Source: Euglena gracilis
Taxonomy: Eukaryota; Euglenida; Euglenophyceae; Euglenales
Direction of reading: 5' to 3'
NCBI GenBank assembly: GCA_039621445.1
Contig: CP154957.1
Span: 23,269,506-23,333,505, forward strand
Length of the DNA: 64,000 nt
Below the pieces are notes generated by a model. The model ran no database searches, was not told the origin of the DNA, and saw only the letters and a list, made by a program, of their open reading frames with translations. The translations under genes were made by a program, and so were the position numbers. Within the stretch, counting starts at the first letter, position 1. Each line of letters starts with the position of its first letter. Positions 42,182-53,375 of the stretch are shown one piece after another.

Positions 42182-42193
42182 TTTTTTGTTAAT

Positions 42194-42594
42194 TATTATG
42201 ATTTTGCTCATTCGCGAAATGGCGTACATCCCTAATCCTTCCCCCATTCCCTAATGTCACAATGTCATTTCGAGCGGAAGCGGTGTGGGATTGCCTGTGG
42301 TGAAAGCACAGAGTGCTGAAATGAGGTGGAAATGCAGGAACTGTTTGCGTTGTGCAAAGAGGGTTAGTACCACTTGGCAGTCCACACAGGCCTTTGCTCT
42401 GAACAAATACACACTCGATCGAGCAGAGGCCTGCCTGCAGCACGGCGACAAGCTCTTGGTTGGGCTACTTGTGAAGCTACTTCGCCCCTGGTGGGGTCAC
42501 AAGTTACATGTCTGTGGACAGATTTCACAAACATTTCATCATGAGATGCTTGTTTTCTTGCTTGTTTTGTGTTTTTAAACTGCGAAAGAAAAGA
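42194..42594. other. Unassigned region
   Basis: No supported gene. A plus frame (42285-42578, Cys/Arg/Leu-rich) was seen and has no recognisable features. Confidence 0.3.
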
Positions 42595-42890
42595 AAAGGG
42601 GCCAGTTTTGGGGACCACATCTTGGGGCCATTTTGGCGCATTTGTTTTGGGGCCAGTGGGCCAGATGATTGGTGCAAACTTTTGGAGCCAGTTTTTTGGT
42701 GCAACATCTTGGGGCCAGTTTGGGGGCCACATCTTCGGGCCAGTTTTTTCGTGCAACATCTTGGGGCTATTTTGGTGCAACTGTGTGGGCAGGTTTAGTG
42801 GAACGCTTTTACGCCAGTTTGGTGCCACATCTTGTGGCCAATTGGGCCAGTTTAGGACAACAGTTTTGGCCACAGTTTTAGGCCAGCCTA
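42595..42890. repeat. Degenerate array of TTGGGGCCA-type units
   Basis: Repeats of CATCTTGGGGCCA, TTTTTTGGTGCAA and GGGCCAGTTT; reverse-complement relative of 40490-41010. Confidence 0.6.
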
Positions 42891-43671
42891 AAACTCAGAC
42901 AAAAACCCGAGGAGAATTTACCATTGGTGGTTTGGTTCACTTTTTATTCTTTCCGTACATTTTTTCTTTTTACTGACCCAGCGGGGTTACTCCACTTTGG
43001 GACCAGTTTTGGTCACGGGATTCTGGACAGGGGGTGGATTCCAAAGGTTTTGTTGGTCCTTTTTTTTTGGCCAGAACCCAAAATACAGCGGGGAAAAAGG
43101 GAAGTTCGCCCAAACGCAACCGTTCTCTCACGGACAGACTTCCTCGTGGGCGTTAGCAGTCGGCGGCTAGGATGTCCTTTTAGGTCCTGACCAACCGGGC
43201 CACCGTTCATGAACAATGAAGCAGTGCGGTTTTTGCAGGACGGCAATATTAATAGTCAGTTAAAAACGAACTTTTCATGGTCCACGAAATTACATCAAAA
43301 GCCGTGAAATTACGTGAAAGATTACTGCCTTTGCTAGATGGTGGTGGTGGTGGTGGTTGTGGTGGTGATGATCCCTGTTACCCCAAAAAACATCAAACCG
43401 AGGGGGTCAAAAAACGCTCATTTTTGGCTAACAAAACACCTTTTCCACGTCCGGGAGGCCAAAAAACATCGTTTCGGAGAAAAAAGTTTATCGATTTTTT
43501 CGACTTTTTTGACCTGAAAAAGTCCATTGGTTTCGGGCAAAAAACGGGGCGGGGGGTCAAAAAAAAACACTCATTTTCGGCCCAAAAACTGTTTTTCCGG
43601 GTCCGGGAGGCCCAAAAACATCGTTTCGGGCAAAAAAAACCTTGTTCAATTTTGTCGACTTTTTTTAACTC
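42891..43671. other. Unassigned region left of the satellite
   Basis: Holds a short GGT/GGTGGT microsatellite near 43340-43375 and two loosely repeated blocks (AAAACGCTCATTTTTGGC and AAAAACACTCATTTTCGGC near 43410 and 43565, each followed by a GTCCGGGAGGCC...ACATCGTTTCGG stretch), so a diverged tandem duplication of about 155 bp. No gene recognised. Confidence 0.45.
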
Positions 43672-43942
43672 ATGATGCCCATCGTGGGTCATGATGGCCA
43701 TCATGGGTCATGATGGCTATCATTGGTCATGATGGCCATCATGGGTCATGATTGCCATCATGGGGTATGAAGGCCGTTATGGGTCATGATGGCCATCATG
43801 GGTCAGGATGGGCATCATTGGTCAGGATGGGCATCATTGGTCAGGATGGGCATCATGGGTCATGATGGGCATCATGGGGCGTGATGGCCATCATGGGTCA
43901 TGATGCGCCTCATGGGTCATGATGGGCATCATGGGCCATGAT

Positions 43943-44951
43943 TAGGGTTGTTTTTTCCAGAAAAATATAAAACATTTTTCTTTCGGAAAAATTTTGGAAA
44001 AATTTCGGAAAGATTTCAGAAAAATATTTTTTGATCATGAAAAGTAACCTCACGGTTGATCGCACTCGGGAACTGCCCCCAAAGCCCTGCCCCCGCGCGA
44101 TCTTTTTGCCCCATAGGGCGCGGCGAGGAGTTAGTTCCGCCAAACACCCCCCTCCCCTTATTGTCCCCCCCCTTATTGTCCCTGGGCCCCGGCCGACGCG
44201 GGATTTTTTGGCCCGCCCAATGAATTTCCTTTGGTAGCCCCTTATTTCCCCCCCCCCTTATTGCCCGATCGGTCCTCCCGGTGGCAGGTTGGTGGAAAAA
44301 TAAGGGGGGGGGGTGGCAACTGTTCATCATTGGGTGTCAGATGACAAAAGGCCAACACACGGATGGAGTTGGGAAAACAATGAACATCAAAGGCAAACTC
44401 AAGTGCCATGTGCCATGTTGTTGTAGCGGATGTACACCTCACAGGCAAGTTTGTCGAACTCCATGCGAGTCCGGCCATCGGAGTGAAAATCAGCGGAGCT
44501 GAACAGACGTTCAACGGACACCTGTGCGGCCGCAATGGCTCCCAAAAGCCGGCCAAGGGAAGAAACAGTGGGTGAAGGATCCATCTCAACTGGCTCAACA
44601 ATGAAATGAATGAATGATGGTGGATATTTTGTATAAAAAAACACAAACTACGATTGAGTGTTGTCTGCAGGGTTTTTTCATGACCCGGTGCACCCAATGA
44701 ACTCGATAAAGCCTCTCCAACACGTGAGTCTTCGGCACCATCTGTGGGTCCAATTCGGCACAAAATGTGGAGATGCCTCTCAAGAAATACTGAGAAAGGA
44801 GTGGGAAGAAAAAAACTCTTCCTCATTGTGCCTTGCTTCAAAAAAAATAAATTTACATATTTTTCCACTCGGAAAAATATAATTTATTTTTCCTGGAAAA
44901 ATTTCGGAAAAAATTTCATTATATTTTCGGAAAATTTCAAGTACAATCCTA
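43943..44951 (-). mobile_element. hAT-type DNA transposon derivative, 1009 bp
   Basis: The left end starts TAGGGTTG and the right end, on the other strand, TAGGATTG, followed in both cases by AAATTTTTCCG-type words. The flanking 8-mers are GCCATGAT and GTCATGAT, an 8 bp duplication with one mismatch; because the target is a satellite, this match is weaker evidence than usual. The interior keeps the C-terminal end of a hAT transposase, so it is an internally deleted, non-autonomous copy. Confidence 0.7.
44399..44644 (-). pseudogene. hAT transposase, C-terminal dimerisation region only
   Basis: The minus frame reads AQVSVERLFSSADFHSDGRT followed by RMEFDKLACEVYIRYN, the signature of the hAT C-terminal dimerisation domain (S-x-E-R-x-F-S, then a conserved Leu and Asn-rich end). 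The catalytic Asp/Glu core is absent. It ends at a stop near 44399. It would not be active alone. Confidence 0.8.
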
Positions 44952-45000
44952 GTCATGATGGGCATCATGGGTCATTATGGCCATCTTGGGTCATGATTTA

Positions 45001-45239
45001 AGGGGGGGCGGGCCGATCCTGCCCATTTGGACCCCTTCGTGCGTGAATAACTCGGGCCTGGCGGGGAGTTGGGGGTCAAACCCAAGTGATTCAGAAACTA
45101 AGAATCCAGTCGCTCGCGACAGAAAAAAATTTTTTTCCGGGAACGGGGCCGGGATCAGGGAGATAATCCGCCGGTTCCCGAGCTGTCCCCGAGGGGGGGG
45201 GTTCGCCTAAATGGACTTTTTGACCCCCTATAGGTGGGG
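45001..45239. other. Short unassigned G-rich stretch
   Basis: No gene recognised; it contains G runs and lies between the satellite and the probable LTR type C. Confidence 0.3.
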
Positions 45240-45594
45240 GTCGCTGAGCTCGAATGCCTTTATGGGTAAGAGCGGAGCTTACGCCTGGGTTACCCCTTGC
45301 GTATGCTTCTGTCCACTTCCGTTGAGGAAGTTAGGATGGAAGCAGGTCCTATTAGGATTTCCTAATGGGTGCCCCTTCAGTCTCCAAAGGTGGTATTCTT
45401 ATGTTGTTTTATTCTTTTCCTTTTCTCTGGATCGGACTTGGATATCCAATCCGTCCTCACTGCATTGCTCTGTGCTTTGCTTCTTGGGAAGTTGGGAAAA
45501 GAGTTTTCTGTTCCTCTGATTTTCAGTTCCCAAGTAGGTGCGCCAAGGGGAAAGCGAAGGCTTTTTGGGAATTGGGAAAGGGGAATTGGGAATC

Positions 45595-46014
45595 AGTGTA
45601 CGTCCCCTGACTCTATTCCCACTGCCTGTCGGCCTACTTACACCCTCCCGTGTGAACAGAACCAGGAGAGTTACAAAAAAGAAAGTCTTTCACTTAACTA
45701 TTAGTTTTTATTGCCTTTGGGCTTATGCAGAGCACAAGACAAAAGAGAGGGATTTGTTTGGAAACTCGTTCCTCCAATGTTCTCCTATCGGAGTGTTGAA
45801 CTTGAAATCTTGGTTTGCCCTTTTGGGCTAATGAAGGATGAAACAAAAGAAATAGTACCTCCTGTGAAAGGTGAGGCAGATCCGAGATTGGATAGGCTAT
45901 TCCTAATTCTGCAAATTGTGTTGCAGAACATGGGATAGTACTATCTAACATGACATTGTACATTCTGCAGTCTGCTGCTATGCACGTTGCCATGTTCATG
46001 ATGCCTGGTACACA
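45595..46014 (-). repeat. G4 3' LTR (type B), 420 bp
   Basis: In element orientation it starts TGTGTACCAGGC and ends CGTACACT, preceded by the polypurine tract. It matches the 5' LTR of G4 and the LTR of G2 with small differences. It contains AATAAAAAC. Confidence 0.9.
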
Positions 46015-47759
46015 TCCCCCTCCTACGGCTTTGCCCGATTTCCTTATTGGACGAGGCCAGTAAGGATTCAAGCAGAGCTCTGAGACTGAGGAATGTACAC
46101 CAGGAAAGAATATCTTGGGTCTGCTTCTCCATCACAAGGTTGAAAACGGAACGGGTAGGAAGAGAGGGGAACCCAAAAACCCAAAACGCGCAAAAGAGGT
46201 TACCCGCTTATGCAGTGCCTACTTATTGCGGCAAAGAGGTGGAAGTGGAAAAGCCCAATTGGAAAATGGGGCTGGACGGTTTCCATTCCAGAAAGTCCCA
46301 TCCACCCAGTTTGGGGTGTGTCTATGACACGCGGGGAGGTCTCATTCCAAAGTCGGAAAGGATTTTAGAGGTAGGGTGTGGAAGGAGGGGCACCTGGCCA
46401 GTCAAACCTGACCAGGGAAGAAAGCCTACTTACAAAACCAACTGCCGGCGACAGCGATTTTGCCCGGGGGGGTAAAGGGGAGAGGAGTGCGGGGCTGGTC
46501 CAAAGACCTTACAAAGATTTTTTGCTGTCTGGCAGTCTAATGGGGGCCTTAAGGCCGAAAAGTAACAAGTTGAGGCTATTATTGCGGTGTGCACGCTGTA
46601 CGCTGTGCGTCTTCTTACTGGCGGCATATACCGCTAGTGGGGGCTTCGCAGTGCTGCGCAGACACGGCGTTGGCGATGGCGTTGGCGCTTATACCTCAGA
46701 ATAGCGGGCAGTAGCCCTAAAAACTGTAGATTTGGCATTTGTGCCTTGGGTGTGCAGCCTGTAGGCTGAAGGGTTGGCATTGGCCAAAAATAATAGGGAT
46801 TTATCCCCCAGAAACAATATGCACGGCACAAAAATACTACTCGGTGTATACCCGAGTCAAACAAATTCGGCATATTGCCAAAAAGATCATACTGAGGTTG
46901 TACAACCGCAGAAGAAATGCGGAATTGTGGCAGGCTGCTGCCAATTCGCAGAACAACTGTGGTTGGTGTGGCTTATACCACTTTGAAAAACCGCAAATGA
47001 ACTGTGAATGTACATAAAAGGATGGAACATTGTTCCAGTGCGGTGAAATTCATCACTCTGTACCTTTCAGTACAATCAGAGGCATGATACCTCCAAAAGC
47101 AAAGTGTGCGTATGAAAAATTGTGGGTATCCCCATATTGCGCACAAGAACAAAAATATCGCAAAAAATATACGGAAGTCCACCACTTCTATGATGGTGGT
47201 CTGGCAGGCATGTTCTGTGATAAGCGTGAACTCAATCGAGTTTTTTTCTTTTCTTCTTTTTTTCTTTTTCATAATTGTAAAAAGCACTACAACTATGCCT
47301 TTGGCGTTTTACCGTTTGCGGTGAAGCTTTCAACTGAATAATTGACCTGTTGGTGGAAAAAGAACAAAAGCACATAGTGCCGATTGTGAAACAAGCCGAT
47401 TGGCTTAAGATCATTGGTGCCATATCGGTATGCTACCACTATGTGGTTTTGGACTGTCCCACTAGGACTAACATCTCACCTAGAACGGTGACACTGGCTA
47501 TAAACATTCCGGGTGAAAAAAATTCTGAAAGAATCAGAAAAATATTCACATTGTGAGAGAGCCATTGGCTCAAAAATTGCACCATGATGGTGGAACGTAA
47601 GATATTTCGCCGAATAGCGACTGTGGATTCATAAATTTCAAAGTGGGAGTTGATTCTCCTGCGCACAAAATTCTCTATGAGAAAAATAACGGTGTGCACA
47701 CTTAAGTCATCTTAATCGATGACCGAGAAAATGCAATGTGGTTCAAGAATTGTAATTGT
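46015..47759 (-). other. Non-coding interior and 3' block of G4
   Basis: 46015-46700 is the 3' untranslated block related to 35700-36272 of G1. The remainder (46700-47759) is AT-rich with only short frames (for example 47287-46973 minus, hydrophobic in the middle), none recognised. It replaces the whole pol region of an autonomous element. Confidence 0.7.
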
Positions 47760-48101
47760 TCAACAGAATTGGGTGGCTATCGCCGCAAACGATGCGGTAA
47801 CGATAAAAGTGTGGATATCACCACTGAAAAATGAAACATTTGCAAAACAACAAATAAATGAAACATTCTTGGAAACCACTGGGGTGGGGGGATGCTCAGT
47901 AGAGCTGGAAACCACTGGGGTGCGGGGATGCTCAATAGAGCTGGAAACCACTGGTGTGGGGGGATGCTCAATGGAGCTGGGAGTTGCCCCATATAGGGCC
48001 ACACAAATGGGTTGGATCATATACTCCTGCGACAAATCTTCGTCAAACTTTCTCAAAGAACTAATCAAAGCTTTTGATTTGTTGGTGCTTGAACTGTGCA
48101 T
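47760..48101 (-). CDS. gag: Truncated G4 gag, about 113 residues
   Basis: Starts at ATG 48101 (HSSSTNKSKALISSLRKFDE), homologous to the start of G2 gag and, distantly, to G1 (MQSTSPN...LMSSLSNCDED). It keeps three SSIEHPPTPV-type units and then diverges into an unrelated hydrophobic tail (SFICCFANVSFF) with a stop at 47760. The capsid and zinc-knuckle parts are missing. It may be only a leftover, or may matter as the packaged 5' part of the RNA. Confidence 0.6.
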   Translation of the reverse strand: MHSSSTNKSKALISSLRKFDEDLSQEYMIQPICVALYGATPSSIEHPPTPVVSSSIEHPRTPVVSSSTEHPPTPVVSKNVSFICCFANVSFFSGDIHTFIVTASFAAIATQFC

Positions 48102-48352
48102 ATTTTTATTTATTTGCAGAAACAAGCACAAGAAACCCCAAAAAGTAAGCAAAGGAACAAACTTAGAGGGATGTGGCAGCGTAGCGTATACTGCCCAGTA
48201 CCTACTGAAGCTTGTACCTGTGCTTAGAAGTTGGCTAAAAAAAGCTCTCGGATGCTTTGTAGCCTATAGGCTCAGCACCACTCACTGTTTGAAGTCACCT
48301 GTTAAGATGGGTGGGCAGAAGGGGCGTAGGAAAGAAACTGAATCTGCTACCA

Positions 48353-48773
48353 AGTGTACGTCCCCTGACTCTATTCCCACTGCCTGTCGGCCTACTTACA
48401 CCCTACCGTGGGAACGGAACCAGGAGAGTAACAAAAAAAGAAAGTCTTTTACTTAAGTATTAGTTTTTATTGCCTTTGGGCTTATGCAGAGCACAAGGCA
48501 AAAAAGAGGGATTTCTTTGGAAACTCGTTCCTCCAATGTTCTCCTATTGGAGTGTTGAACTTGAAATCTTGGTTTGCGCTTTTGGGCTGATGAAGGATGA
48601 AACAAAAGAAATGGTACCACCTGTGAAAGGGGAGGCAGATCCGAGATTGGATAGGCTATTCCTAATTCTGCAATTTGTGTTGCAGAACATGGGATAGTAC
48701 TATCTAACATGACATTGTACATTCCGCAGTCTGCTGCTATGCACATTGCCATGTTCATGCTGCCTGGTACACA
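48353..48773 (-). repeat. G4 5' LTR (type B), 421 bp
   Basis: Same type as 45595-46014 and 21143-21576; the primer-binding site adjoins its inner end. Confidence 0.9.
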
Positions 48774-49061
48774 GAATCAGACCTAAAATTGGTAGCAGAT
48801 TGGTTACGATCCTACACATACTTCACAGAAAGAAAGCCTACCAGGTATTACACTTGGTAGCAGATTGGTTCGATCCTACGCTGACTGGCAGCGGAGAGCC
48901 CCTGCACCGTTATTACACGGTCGCAGCGTCAGCTCCCGGCTGCTAGTCAACGTCTAATCAGACGAGCAGGCTCCGGAAGGCTGTACGGTATTGCCCGGAA
49001 CAGCCCCTCTGGTGCCAGCACAACTGCTTAGTTTTGTGGTTTCTGCTTTTTCATCAAAAAG

Positions 49062-52000
49062 ATGCAAAGCACATGCCCCAACCATCAATTCAACTATGCC
49101 TTATTACAGGCATAATTGCAAGACATTGACCAAGAAACAGGGGATTGGAAGCTTTTATGTGAAAAAGTGCTTCCAGTTCACACGTCGATGAGGCACATTT
49201 GGCTCAATTGTCAAGACTGCAACATTTGTCATCTTTGGCAGTGGTCGGCGATGAGCCATTAACATCATTGGCTTTAGGGGCTAATGCGGCCTCGTCCGCA
49301 CTCACCTTGCCACAACCGGGGTATTCGTCTCTGTCTGCGGCAACGGTGCTGCTGCACACACCGGGGAGACCCGTGGTGATTCCGCCACCGGGCTGCTCTG
49401 GTGATGGTGGGCTAGAAACCCCATGTCTCCTTCAACCACCACCCGTTTTGCCCCCGGCAAGCCTTACAGAGCTTTGCCACCACCACCTGATCTTGGGTGC
49501 TATCCGGCACTACCTTGGCAGCCGGATACTCGCCTAGTTGTACGGGTTTTCTCCGGTACGTCCCAACCCATGGATGGCTATGGGAAGGGCACTGGGAAGC
49601 TCCTCGCTGCTGAGGATGTGCAGGATATCGTTGCTCGGCTTCCAGGGTATCACCCCGTTGTGAGGCAGTTCAACCATGTGCAACAATGCGTTGCAGCTTA
49701 TGCAACCGCACTGAACAAAGTGCTCAGTTTGATGAGAACAACCAGAAAAATGTCTCCCCCAAGATGAAATATTGCTGGAATTACTTGCAGGAGGTTGGGA
49801 AATATTGCCAGAGTAATTTCAAAAGTGCGGGTATTGACCTTGCAAACTTTCGGGAAACCTTTGGCAAAATGTACCAACAACTCCCGCAAAACTTCCGGCA
49901 AACTAGTGAATGCATGCATGAAGCGGAAACTTGCATGACTCACTACGACAGTTATCGGGACAAATGGAGTCCTGTTCATCCGCGTTGTTGCACTTGAAAC
50001 AACAGTTGCATGCACGAGATTCCTCGTCTGCAACATCCAGTACTGGTGGATTTGTGTATATGGACCAATTCACCACCCTATCTGCAACTTTCCACGAATC
50101 GCAACACCGAATTATGCAGTTGTGCGATGAAACGGAAAAGTTTCGGAAATTCCCGTCACAAGCCAACGAGAATTTTGCTCCCCACACGTGTGTGCGGCAG
50201 TTGGGGGAGCGGCTTTCCCGTTTGGAGCAGAAAACCTGCTATTGTGACGCAAATCGGGTTGGATTATCCAATCTGAGCGCGAAAGTCGCGGAAATAGCAC
50301 AACGGCAGGATTCCCTACAGTTCCAGTTGCAATCCGACATTGGCGGGATTAACTCGGCTATTGCAGGTTTGCTACAAAGCTATTCCGCACTTTCCCACCG
50401 AGTTCCGGACATTAGCGGTATTAAAACGGCTATTGGGGAACTCCAGACCTGGTATGCATCGGTGTCTCCCGAAGTAACGGAAATACAGTCTCTACCTGCA
50501 GGTTCCAGTTCCCGGATTACCGAGAACCCTAATTTCAAAGCATTTTAAGACAAAATGCTCACTGGTAATCAGGAAACCTTGCAAGTTTTCTGCAACAGCC
50601 TACTTCCGCGCATCAGAATGTCGCAATGGTGCCTACAGGCACAATTGACAAACAACCCACTGATGTGGTTCACCGCGTGCTGGCATGTCCTCCAAAGGAG
50701 GACACAGCCGCACAAAACTCTCAGAGACCGAGCGAAAATTTGTGCGAGATGCAATCCAGCAATGATGCGGCATTCTTGCACAAGCAACATAGTTTGCAAA
50801 ATTTGTTTACAAAATCGAAGCCAACAACAGCACTTTTTGAGCACAAAAATCCTGATACGGGAGCTTTTGTTACCTTTGAGCAGTTCGATACCCTAGCTGC
50901 TGCATTCCAGGAAGCGCACCAGCGCATCGTGCAACTGAGCCGTGAATCGGCAAATTTTCACCATATGCACACCCAACCTGGTGAAGGTTTCGCTTCCAGC
51001 ACTTATTTGCAGCAATTGGAGGAAAGACTTTCCCGGTTGGAGCGAAAATCATGTAGGTGTGGTGAAAATTCTGCTGAAATAACAAGTTTTTACGCCACAT
51101 CGCGAATATCGCAAGCAGGCAGGATGCTTACCACCAACGGTGGCAGAACAATATTGTTGACATCCAAACCGCAATTGTGGAGTTGCAGAACCGCAATGCG
51201 GTACCATGTTCACATAATTAAGAATTTCAGCGATTTTCTGCAGATATGCGTGATGAAAATCACCACGTCAGGAAAAAATTTTGTGACAGTCCGATACGGA
51301 CCGAGGAAACAATGAAATAGCAAGTCAAAAACTTGCAAAAAGTTTTCTCAGCTCTATCCGCGCAAGTTTCGGTTTTTTTGGAACAGCCAATGGCTGAAAA
51401 CGTGCGGAATCCGCAAAATACCCCTCCTTCCAAACCATCTCCACAACTGGAGTCTATTTCCGAAGCGGTGCACACTCTAGCTGTGCGACTACGGGAATTG
51501 CAAAGTGGTTTTGGAAAATTTTTGCCAAATTTCCGGTCTTTTTCTGACAAAATCCCTCTTCTGGACGATATGTCCAAACACCGCAGGCGTATTAAGCGTT
51601 TGCAGGAAGATATTGGTGCAACCACCGATCATCTGAAAATTCTCGACGACTTGGAGAAAACTTTTCGTCACTTTGCAGAAAATTTGGATCAAGTACACGC
51701 GCAATTGCGTTTTTTTACAACAAAACCCGATATGGGTGTTGTGGGCACACTTGCCGCACATTCCAGCTCCAATAGCGCTAATAGCGCACCTGTGCCAGAG
51801 CCTACTGGCACATTGCCACAAAATTACGATGCTGCTCATGCAGTGGTCCCTCCTCTAGCGGTACCAGTCCCAATGGACCGTTTTTTGGATGATGGGGTTG
51901 GTTTTCAAGAGAAAGCCAAACGAAAGCCTCAAAGGAATCGAAAAATTGGGAATATGAACTTTGTCGCGGTATGAGCCGCACTCCCGCACATGGTATTGAT

Positions 52001-53375
52001 CCTGAGATGCATCAGCATCAACATTCGCGCATTCGCGATTCACCAAGTTTGCAAGGTACCTATGGTACACCAAGTGGCATATTGAATGCGCATTCGCAAA
52101 ATACACCCAAAAGTACACTTGGTGCAAACACCGAGGTACCCGCGCATGGTGCGGTTTTGCGCCCATGCCCATCCTCCTTGAATACCACCGAAGGGCCATG
52201 GGAGACTCAGAAAGATATCAAAGGAATCTTCGCTATCACGAAAAAGGTGAAGCCCCAATGGGATGGTGACCCCACAACATGGAAACAGTTTTGGCGTGAT
52301 TGGGAATATTATTGGGATCTGAAAGGATCAATCCATAACGAAAATCCGGAGGCGATCAAAATGGAATCCATAGATTGTCTACCAAAAGACGAAAAGGAAG
52401 GCGCCGGACAATTGGTCATTCGCGGGCGCATTTCTTTTCAGGATTTGGTTGAGCAATATGCTTCATCATGTTCCTGTTTGGTTTCCAGAATAACTCTGGA
52501 TAAAAAATGGTGGCAATATGCCCCCCATGACCGAAATAGAGGTCGATAGACCTATGGTACTCAAAATGGCTGGCATTGGCAGCTGAAGTAGACGAGTTAG
52601 GTGAAACCAAAATGAAAGAGCAATTTGACGCAGTATTACTACACTTTATACCCAAAATCATCAAAGATATTCACCGCGAGGAACTCGCAGGACATATTTT
52701 GACGCTCGATGAGCGATCGACCTATGTTTCCAAACAGTTGAAGCTGTCACAGCTTCTGGGACAAATCCAGTCGGCTTATACGAGCCGCCCCACAGCAGGA
52801 ATACCCGATTTCCAAGTGAGTTCTGTGAAAAATGTGTCACGCTTACCAAATACCGCTATGGCGGAATCCAAATCGCGCAATTGGCGCTCTTCAGATGAAT
52901 TTTTGGACAAACTGTGCTTTTTGTGAACAAAAAGGGTCATATATCTTGCCATTGTCCAAATCCCGCAGCGCGAAAGCGTAACCCAAGCCCAAGAGGATCA
53001 CCCTCATCATGCAGTCCTCATTTTTCACAAAATGCGCACGCGCAAAAATCAAAATATCGATCACGATCCACATGTTCACTGTGCGGATCCACCAAACACC
53101 CCTCACCCAAATGTCGCTATGCGACTCCTCCCCACCCAAGCCATAGCCAGCGCGATATGACTCGCAGTTCAAAAGATCATACTTCAGCCAAAAGGCATAA
53201 GGTAGGTCAACGAATAACCTCTATTGAGGATTATCACCCGGCTTCGGGCAGGGAGGGGGATGATACCCCATGTAACCAAAGGGATCATCCCCGCTTTAGC
53301 GCTCATAACTTCAGAGACGTATATGCGTCAAGAAAGTAAATGGCTGACATGGCCACTGGTTCGGATTTTGAGTAA
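49062..53375 (+). pseudogene. gag: G3 gag, heavily broken and chimeric
   Basis: ATG at 49062 (MQSTCPNHQFNY, like G1) is followed within 20 codons by a stop. Recognisable pieces follow in changing frames: a G1-like N-terminal part (49423-49767), a G1-like coiled-coil block (49686-50548; QLGERLSRLEQKTCYC), a G2-like second coiled-coil block (50626-51315; QLEERLSRLERKSCRC), the VFLEQPMAENVRNP block (51333-51974), the capsid-like block (51971-52926) and the zinc-knuckle/Ser-rich region (52914-53339). The coiled-coil block is therefore present twice, once of each lineage, with a junction near 50600. Confidence 0.75.

Larger units (their letters stand above)
43672..45000. repeat. CATGATGGGC satellite, split by a hAT derivative
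   Basis: Tandem units of about 20 bp built on GGCCATCATGGGTCATGAT fill 43672-43942 and resume at 44952-45000. Each unit contains the near-palindrome ATCATGGGTCATGAT. The array is interrupted by the 1009 bp element at 43943-44951. Confidence 0.85.
45595..48773 (-). mobile_element. G4: complete short non-autonomous LTR element, 3.18 kb, target duplication GAATC
   Basis: Flanked by GAATC on both sides (45590-45594 and 48774-48778). On the minus strand: 5' LTR (48773-48353), primer-binding site (48352-48340, TGGTAGCAGATTC), leader, a truncated gag (48101-47760), about 1 kb of non-coding DNA, the conserved 3' block shared with G1, a polypurine tract (AGGAGGGGGA next to the LTR) and 3' LTR (46014-45595). 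No protease, RT or integrase is present; it would need proteins from another element. Confidence 0.9.
45240..48854 (+). repeat. Probable 5' LTR of G3 (LTR type C), split by G4
   Basis: The sequence about 45240-45594 plus 48779-48854 (with G4 and its target duplication removed) has LTR-like content: a GGTGGTATTC core, a TGTGCTTTGCTTCTTGGGAA box shared with LTR type A, and an ACACT end directly before the G3 primer-binding site. The left end does not show TGTGTACC, so it may be truncated; its exact start is unknown. Confidence 0.5.

Noticed and set aside
43672-43942. CRISPR-like array
   Set aside because: Units are contiguous 20 bp satellites without unique spacers, in a eukaryotic setting.
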